A DNA stretch of 64,000 nucleotides from Gadus chalcogrammus (taxonomy: Eukaryota; Chordata; Actinopteri; Gadiformes; Gadidae). This document shows positions 56,991-64,000 of the stretch, piece after piece. Made by a program: the position numbers and the translations under genes. The notes below the pieces were generated by a model, which did not search any database, was not told the DNA's origin, and saw nothing but the letters and a program-made list of their open reading frames with translations. Each line of letters opens with the position of its first letter. Position 1 is the stretch's first letter. The stretch is from positions 19,676,477 through 19,740,476 of the forward strand of contig NC_079423.1 of NCBI RefSeq assembly GCF_026213295.1, given 5' to 3'.

Positions 56991-58249
56991 AGCTTTCATT
57001 TGCAATGCATTTCAAATGATTTTCACCGATAAGCAAAGTGCTTATCTGTTTCCACACATCCTTTTCCAGTAATGTTATGATAACTTAACTTACTTATGAT
57101 TACTTTATCACTTCAATATACTTGACTTACACATGACAATAATTTAGTGTAACTTGAACTTCATTTAAAATTGCATGGGCTATTAAATAAACCATAGTAA
57201 ACCATTGCTATCCGCTACTAACGTAAGCTGCGTGGCTGAACCGTAAACAATTTAGTGCCACGCATCATATAACATTCCAAATCTTGTAACGTTCCAAAAC
57301 GCAACGCCGACTCGACTCGCAGGCTGCGCCAGTCAGTCAAAACGTTAGCTGTAACCTCAACGATACAATAAGCACCAGCGTGGGGGTTAACATTTACTCT
57401 TTCCCTCTATGACATTAAACATGGTGCTAACTATGATAACAGGCTACTAAAGTTCGTTTGAAACATTGAGAATTACTATATTATAACCAATCAATTATTA
57501 TGATTGGTTTTAAAAAGGTAATCTTTCAAACAGCAACTTATAAGCAGCATTAGTTCTTTCCCAAGTTCACTATGATTATATTAGTGACTAGCCAACTCGT
57601 GTTCACTCACCGGAGTTTCCCGTATCAGATATTCTATTGCAATCAGTTGACACTCTCAAGTTGGACATCTAGTTGGAAATTAACCTTATTAGTATAATTG
57701 CATGTAAACTATGATAATATTTTGAGTGTTTTATCTGTTCTTTCATACCGAAATCCAGGAGCTTCTTTCAACACGTTTCATGGGAAATCTTGCGAGGAAT
57801 AAGGGGTTTCCTTGAACGGCGCGCTTAGTGCGCCCTCTTTAGGCAATAACTTTAACTACACCTGAGGTTTGTAGCCCTAATTTCATGAGGGTTACAACCG
57901 CATGGCTCAAGCATGACATACCAAATAGGGAGACATGCAGTGTATATATATTCAAAATATAAGCCCTAACAAGGAAATCAAGTATCAGTGTAGATGGCAG
58001 CTTAACTATGTGTAGTGTCTTATGGACTGGTGTAGTGAGAATGTGCAACAAAACCTAAATAAAGAAGAAGAGGGTTTGGCAACAGCAGCTGCTGTCACCC
58101 AGGCAGCGAGAGACCGAATGGCTGGATGTCTTCCTCCTTTTATAGGCCAATCAGGTAAATCAGGTGCACCTGCTGAAAAAAGGGAAGAGCCAAATTGCCC
58201 AAGTGGGAAAACAGCGCCTCCATGGTAAGAGTTACCAGGGGGACGTAAC
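56991..58249. other. Non-coding stretch, nothing recognised
   Basis: Mostly AT-rich. A short gcgcgcttagtgcgc palindrome lies at about 57820. From 58020 a block ending ggaaaacagcgcctccatgg may be part of an old LTR element, but no terminal repeats are found. Confidence 0.5.
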
Positions 58250-58382
58250 AGTAGAGTATGCGCATTACACCCTTACCTGCTCATCCACCGGCCTCTCTCC
58301 CTTTCAGTGCGCCTACGGGTATCTGCAAACCCTATTCCCCGACCTGGAGAAGGAGTCCTCCTCCTGTGTATTCGGTTGCTAA
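58250..58382 (+). pseudogene. Ty3/gypsy integrase scrap
   Basis: Reads VEYAHYTLTCSSTGLSPFQC then AYGYLQTLFPDLEKE, the integrase segment just after the catalytic Glu in fish gypsy elements. Nothing of the element remains on either side, so it is an isolated fragment. Confidence 0.75.
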
Positions 58383-59066
58383 GTGACTTCAACTACTTTA
58401 GCAAACTACTTCTCTGCTGATCAACGCTACGAATGATAACAAATACATTGGAAAAAGACACACTGTGTGAAGTTATTTTTTCGTTTTGGCAAGTTGCCAT
58501 ACTAATAATGCCAATACTCTTTGGCTGGGATGATGAGGCATCAGACAATCAAGTCATTTTAGCCTGAATACATAGGTAAAAAGCACCAGAGCACGTTGCT
58601 AGTACCATAACCGATAGAACGATAACCTGTTGAACTAAATGGAGGCTAAACCACGGGATGCATCTGCAGACCACTGCCACATAAATAAAGGTAAGACGCA
58701 ATATTTATTGCTTAAGATTTGCTGGTGCTGTGGCAAGGTCTTTTGTGTTTTTTGCACTCAAGTGGTCGGCTGGTTTAACTTAACTAGCAATTGATAGTCG
58801 GTGGAGTCTGTTACGTATTTTTAGAACCTAAGCAACCCACACATAGACCCTATGAAGCAGAACCAAACATATAAGCCATAAATACTATACATAGCCACAA
58901 GGGGAGCGAGACCTTACTGAAGGCTGCAATAATTAGTTAAGCCACAGAAGGCAGCACCACAGACAAGGGAGGAAGCCGAGAGTAATACCAGAGCCCGTCT
59001 ACGAAGAGCCTGGGCACTCCCTATACGCCCCATTGTACCGATTTTGGTTGTAGTTCCATGAGACAT
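58383..59066. other. Non-coding stretch, nothing recognised
   Basis: No coding frame above background, no microsatellite and no repeat partner in the window. Confidence 0.5.
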
Positions 59067-60895
59067 CCACTGGGGGTGATCGCGGGCGAGTCCAGATTGA
59101 ATGGGAGTCTATGGGGCTAAACGGCTAATTATGCCTCTTTCACCTGCTTGTCGTTGAAATATCGCAAATTTTATTGCAGATTCCGCAAGTTCAATATAGA
59201 TTATGGTTCAAAAGTCAAATGAGTGAGTACTTATGTCCTTTCGATTTCTTACAGTTTGGGCCGTTGTTGGCCATACACGCTAGCATTCTGCTAATGAACG
59301 CTGATTGGTCAGGGACGGACTTGCGACTGATTACGACCAGAGACCCCTCTTGACGGCATCTGAAGCTGAAGAGCATTCAGAAACGTGTTAACTCAATTTT
59401 TGCGTACTGTATTTATATTTTCCTGCAGGCCCTTTTATTTGTTAGATAACCTCTCTCAATTTCTCTCTCGTTCTCGTACCTCTAATAAGAACCTCATTGT
59501 GGAAAAGGATTGTTTTTTGTATTTTGCGTTGGACAAGTAAACCCTTTAAAAACATCACGTCGTGGTCCGGTGGATTATTATCGTGGATAGTGGATGAGGT
59601 ATGCGAAGAAGGGAAAACGGAGCGTCAAGCTGAAGCTTCACATTAGAAACATTGTTGGCCGTACATTAGTCAGAAAAGGTATGGTGAAAGTACATGGGCA
59701 TAAATGGAATTTCTTCAATTTCTTGTGTTCAATGTTCAATGTGTTATATACATGGTAGGTACGGTATGACCACCTTAAATAATACAGTCAATATCCCACT
59801 CAATATCATTTAATCTGTCATTGTCTATTTTTCGAAAATAAAGATAGTTTAAAAAAGAAATGCCTCGTAAATGTGCAATGATAAACTTCACTTACAGTGG
59901 AAACGGGTAATATCGCACATGGCTTATTCAAGTTGCGCGCTAGACATTCTCTAAAGTGTCGAGACTCAAGCACTTAACTTACCTTAACCGATTGTTCCAT
60001 ACAAATGGTTAGTTAACGATTTAACAACTTCAACATCTGCTATTACAGTCGTTATTTTTTTGTAGGACTTGGGCTAATGACCTTGCACAGAGGGAAAACC
60101 ATCTACACCACTTGTCATTGATTTCTATGCATTCACTGATCTTTACAGATGGGTTTGTTTTAAGCCATTGAATATAATTGCTCTGCCATGCAACACATTA
60201 TAAGCTACACATGTTTGTTAAATGAGAAATATGGTCTGGGTCACATTGAAACAGTAACAGTTGTATAACAGTAATTATACAAACATTATACCAACATTGC
60301 AACAGGCAAGTTTAATCAAACATCACACTAACAAGAACACAATAAGAACAGTAACTAATAAAAAAAAAGAGAAATGATTTAACAACACTGAACATACTGA
60401 ACAGAGGCAGGGGAAAAGGACAGAGGAAGAAGACTTGTCCGTTGTCACAGCATCAAGGTCCGACTGTAGAGATCAAGAAAGGAAGAGGCATGAGGAGAAC
60501 AACAGAACACTGCTCTCTAGCAGATTGTTTACTGATGTAAACTAAATTGATGCAGTCTTAAAATTATGATTCTAATCCAGGTTTCTATTTTAGGAGAAAG
60601 AAATGGCTCATAATCGTTGCGGGAAAAGGGAAGTGCTTTAGAAACTGCCGTAAAGCAGTACCTCTGACAGTATTACAGTGTGTGACGTCATCGCATGTTT
60701 TTGACGCCTTTTTAGAACAGATACGTGACCTTAAAAAATGCAATATTCAGCTGAGTTTATTATCTTAGCCCCACCCTTTGATAGAAACTTTCAAATTACT
60801 TGACAAAAAATTACATCGTGAGAAAAGTGGATTCTGAGGATAAAACCCCGTTGGCTCCCATTCATTCTGGACTCGCCTACGAGCGCCCCGCGTGG
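59067..60895. mobile_element. 1.8-kb non-coding element with inverted ends
   Basis: The left end ccactgggggtgatcgcggg continues gcgagtccagattgaatggg. The complement of the right end reads ccacgcggggcgctcgtagg then gcgagtccagaatgaatggg. The arms are about 45 bp with roughly 75 percent identity. No transposase frame is seen. The flanking 8 bases (tgagacat and tcaaagat) agree at only five positions, so the target duplication and superfamily are open. Confidence 0.55.
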
Positions 60896-62290
60896 TCAAA
60901 GATTATTACTGCAACCAGTCCAGAAAACCGGAACTAACCCGCGAGTGCCAGTTCTCCTCATATTAGACATTCTCTGGTAATACGTCACACCGGCTCCTCC
61001 CACTCCTTCCGGGTCTTGCGGACCAGACGATAACACTGCGAACACGGGGGGGAGGTCTCCAGAATCTTCTTTGCACTTATTAGACATACAGGGTTAATGT
61101 TTTTGATCAGCTAGGAGACGCTCGACACGTGTTAAGATACGCTTCAACCTCCTTTTGCTCCGTAGTATCAGTTTTTACCATACCGAAAAATACTTTATAC
61201 CAAATAAAGTCTCTTAAAAGCTATCCTTGGGATTTGACCACTTTCCTTGAAGAACTCAGCAAATTTGGTGACTCTTGACGTTCTTGGGAAGTTCTGGACC
61301 GAGACTCGCGGCCGCCCGGCCATCGGGACGCAATACAAGCTTCTTGCAGGCGCCACTGAAAGGTAAACAGAACCTGTTGTCAATGACTAATCTCTGTAAT
61401 AGTTAGAATAGTAACATTTAGGCAAATAGCTTGTACTGCCTCCGTCTGGTTGCGGGGACCCGTGGTCTCGGCCTAGATTGAAATTCATAACAGCCGGTTA
61501 GATAAACGGCCTCGGATACGCTAACAGATTAGATTAAATAATTATATACAAGGAGCAAAGGGCTAGGAGTGTGTTTGTTTATGGGATTGTTGATAGACTG
61601 TATCCACTCCCGTCTAGATCTAATGTTTGTACTGCGTGGGAGACATATTCAATGCGGTTTAATTGTTAAATGGTGAAGTACTGATGTTAAGCCAGTCCAC
61701 CATAAGGTAAATGGTGAAGTACCGAAGTTCAGCCGGTACCAGCATAAGGTATTATTTACAACCGACCACAAACGTTTGAACTGTTACGGTGCGGTGAAAA
61801 CAGGTCAGGTATTAAAGTTAATCTAGCTTACTTGCATATTATAACCGGTGGCTTGGCTTTGTTTGCTGTGGAGTTCGAATGGGATTGGTTCCTCCCGGCC
61901 CAGTTCATGTGAAAATCGAATGTGCAATTTTGTATAGTGTATAACGCAGCCGTAGAGGCAAACTTGCGCAGTTTTAACCCGACTGTTTTGTACGCTTCGC
62001 TAACCCGCCGTGGAGACAAACTTGCAGGAATCTCATACTTCTTATAGAGATCCAATACAGTGTGTTTGACCAGTGCTATCTGGGTCGAACCAAACCAGTT
62101 TGATTCTACCGTGGATATTGGATGTACCACTTGGTGTACGATTTAAAGAGACGGCGCGTCTTGGACACGTGGGTTTCTTTTGTTACAGACCTCCGCCATC
62201 TTTGTAGTCAAAGCCCTTTTTAAAAACAAAGCGCCATTTTGCTCTGTGTAGGAGGTCTTGCATAGACCAAGAGCAGCGGGGGGCCCAGCT
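60896..62290. other. Non-coding stretch, nothing recognised
   Basis: Intermediate GC with a few short frames but no domain. A block at about 61195-61380 (aataaagtctcttaaaagct to caggcgccactgaaaggtaa) resembles an LTR end followed by a primer-site-like tggcgcc variant. No second LTR is present in the window to support this. Confidence 0.4.
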
Positions 62291-62295
62291 AAAGT

Positions 62296-62368
62296 GTTAC
62301 ATCCTCTCTCCCTCTCCCTCTCCCCCTCCCTCTCTCTCTCTCCCCCTCTCCCTCCCTCTCTCCCCCCC

Positions 62369-62409
<41 letters not shown>

Positions 62410-62428
62410 CCCCCTCTCCCCCCCCTCT

Positions 62429-62482
<54 letters not shown>

Positions 62483-62495
62483 TTCTATCTCTCTT
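62296..62495. repeat. Pyrimidine-rich low-complexity tract
   Basis: (CT)n mixed with poly-C runs. Both strands give long Leu/Ser/Pro or Arg/Glu/Gly frames that are compositional artefacts. Confidence 0.95.
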
Positions 62496-62576
62496 CTGCA
62501 AGTCGGTAGGGGCTGCAATAGTTAGTCTTTTGTTAAGACTGCATGATCTCTTACCTGGGACAATAGCGGATCTATC

Positions 62577-62668
62577 TCTCCCCCCCCCCCCCCCCCCGCC
62601 CCCCCCTCTCCCTCTCTCTCCCTCTCTCCCCCCCCCTCTCCCCCCCCCTCTCTCTCTCTCTCTCTCAC
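62577..62668. repeat. Poly-C and (CT)n tract
   Basis: A C-homopolymer interrupted by one g, then CT repeats. Confidence 0.95.
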
Positions 62669-62759
62669 ACACTTTTTGGTGCGCAGTCCGGTAGGACTGG
62701 AACAACTGAAACAAGATACCTAAAGCGGGTGTTGTTCTTTCTCTCCCACCCCCTAAAAA

Positions 62760-63260
62760 ACTCCCTTGATATCCCCAACCCTTTTGTCCCTGTCTCCACA
62801 GATCCTATCGTAAACCCTCCCCACCACCTTTTGTCCCTGTCTCCACAGATCCTATCGTAAATCCCCCCCCACCCTTTGTCCCTGTCTCCACAGGTCTGGT
62901 CGTCAGATCCCCCCCCTCCCCACCCTTTGTCCCTGTCTCCACAGGTCCGGTCGTCAGACCCCCCCTCCCCATCCTTTTGTCACTGTCTCCACAGATCCTA
63001 TCGTAAACGCCCCCCACCCTTTGTCCCTGTCTCCACAGGTCTGGTCGTCAGATCCCCCCCCTCCCCACCCTTTGTCCCTGTCTCCACAGGTCCGGTCGTC
63101 AGACCCCCCCTCCCCATCCTTTTGTCCCTGTCTCCACAGATCCGGTCGTAAACCCCCCCCTTCCCACCCTTTTCATCTCTCTCCGCAGGCCCTGGAGTGC
63201 GACCCCCCCCCCCCCTTTTTAACCCTTCGCCACCTTAACTCCTCCCTCTCCGCAGGTCCT
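62760..63260 (+). repeat. 49-bp minisatellite of splice-acceptor-like units
   Basis: Ten units with spacing of 44-51 bp (the last 68). Each has a C/T-rich tract followed by tgtccctgtctccacag and then atcctatcgtaaa or gtctggtcgtcaga. The cag positions end at about 62801, 62848, 62893, 62944, 62994, 63038, 63089, 63139, 63188 and 63256. Each unit looks like a 3' splice site with polypyrimidine tract. Whether any is used is unknown. Confidence 0.88.
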
Positions 63261-63439
63261 GTCGCGGAACCACGTCCCCATCCCATAAAGTACTTGTTTA
63301 GTGACGGATACACTCGCAGCGCGACGTGCGGATAGTGTGTGCTTTGTTATTTAAGTGTTGGCCAAAAGTAATAGGTTATCACAGCTTTTTGTCATACAGA
63401 TAAAACTCGAGGAAAGTTTCTTTATCGGTAGATAAGTTT

Positions 63440-63853
63440 GTGAATTCCAAACCGTCATACTCTCAGTACTTCGCAGCCCCTGTGCCGCGACAGACGCCCC
63501 CACCTCAACACCTCCCCCTGCAGGGCAACCCCGGTACCTGCCTCGACGCTTCCCCTGCTGGCCAACGCCGGCATCTACCTCTACGCCTCCCCCTGCTGAC
63601 AAACCCCTATCTACCTCTACGCCTCCCCCTGCTGGCCAACCCCGATCTACCTCTACGCCTTCCCCTGCTGGCCAACGACGGCGCCCATCCCAGTCTACCT
63701 CATCACACCCCCCCTGCTGGTTTGCAGCGACGCCTATCCCGATCTACCTCAACGCCTCCCCCTGCTGGCCGGAACAACGCTTGCCTCACTCCTGCCACAA
63801 CACCTCATTCCTACTCTCCAGACAGCGGCCCCCAACTGCTTACCCACGCCTAG
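63440..63853 (+). CDS. Proline-rich open frame over a minisatellite
   Basis: A 137-codon frame starting MNSKPSYSQYFAAPVPRQTP. From about 63520 to 63770 the DNA is a tandem array of roughly 40-48 bp units (tctacctctacgcctccccc then tgctggccaac), giving the repeated peptide LPLRLPLLAN. No known domain. It could be a disordered coding exon upstream of the frame at 63882, or merely open repeat DNA. Evidence for coding is weak. Confidence 0.25.
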   Translation: MNSKPSYSQYFAAPVPRQTPPPQHLPLQGNPGTCLDASPAGQRRHLPLRLPLLTNPYLPLRLPLLANPDLPLRLPLLANDGAHPSLPHHTPPAGLQRRLSRSTSTPPPAGRNNACLTPATTPHSYSPDSGPQLLTHA

Positions 63854-63881
63854 CCCCAGCAGACGCGCCTTTCCAGACATC

Positions 63882-64000
63882 ATGGCCTCGCTCAATGTGC
63901 AACCTCGCCTAACGGAAGCGAGACCTGATCCAGACACCCCGGCCCAGATGAGGGTGGCAGTAGCCAGGTATTTGGCAGCGAACGCCCTGAAGGACAAGGC
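63882..64000 (+). CDS. Start of an unrecognised protein, cut by the window end
   Basis: ATG at 63882 opens MASLNVQPRLTEARPDPDTP and QMRVAVARYLAANALKDK, still open at the last base. The codon third positions are GC-rich and the context ttccagacatcATGg is a fair initiation site. It could be a retroelement gag or the first coding exon of a gene. The fragment is too short to classify. Confidence 0.35.
   Translation, partial: MASLNVQPRLTEARPDPDTPAQMRVAVARYLAANALKDK

Noticed and set aside
58022..58228. Short open frame read as a novel protein
   Set aside because: No domain. Neighbouring sequence is decayed LTR-type DNA.
62143..62714. Arg/Glu/Gly-rich proteins on the minus strand
   Set aside because: They arise from CT-rich low-complexity DNA and have no other support.

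Overview
The window looks like teleost fish DNA and is almost entirely transposable-element sequence. The evidence for a fish is an L2/Maui-type LINE with the typical 3' tail, a Ty3/gypsy element of the Gmr1 type (integrase before reverse transcriptase), Merlin/ISXO2-like, Kolobok-like and hAT DNA transposons, many long (AC)n/(GT)n arrays, and a CCDC106-like gene. The species cannot be named. No ordinary single-copy host gene is visible. The only cellular-type gene, the CCDC106-like one, lies inside a transposon.

Layout. 1-3.9 kb: satellite-like tandem repeats, a dispersed repeat ending in (AC)n, and a palindrome-prone repeat family. 3.9-17.7 kb: a giant inverted-repeat element with tandem 170-bp subterminal units and a transposase remnant in each arm. 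It is interrupted by a young gag-less Ty3/gypsy copy (6614-13439), and part of the junction was later tandemly duplicated (4181-6852). 17.7-21.0 kb: small palindromic and MITE-type elements and microsatellites. 21.0-26.7 kb: a second large palindrome with a Kolobok-like insertion (TTAA target duplication, THAP remnant) and a non-autonomous hAT.

26.7-52.8 kb: a Russian doll. A minus-strand Gmr1-like element contains a ZBED/GTF2IRD2-type hAT (30784-43036). That hAT contains a short LTR retroelement (33173-42920). Its 5' LTR contains an 8.3-kb Merlin/ISXO2-like transposon (33509-41801), and an intron inside this transposon holds a small hAT MITE (38170-38819). The same Gmr1 also holds a second gypsy element (43295-51208), which contains another hAT-like MITE. 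Most levels are supported by target-site duplications, and several by an uninterrupted copy of the target elsewhere in the window.

52.8-57.0 kb: an L2 LINE with a TTAA MITE in its endonuclease region. 57-64 kb: a gypsy integrase scrap, a 1.8-kb non-coding element with inverted ends, pyrimidine-rich low-complexity DNA, a minisatellite made of repeated splice-acceptor-like motifs, a proline-coding minisatellite, and the start of an unrecognised reading frame running off the end.

The most interesting unit is the 8.3-kb Merlin/ISXO2-like transposon. It carries a four-exon CCDC106-like gene transcribed away from the transposase, so it is either a two-gene transposon or one with a captured host gene. 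Both genes carry disabling lesions in this copy.
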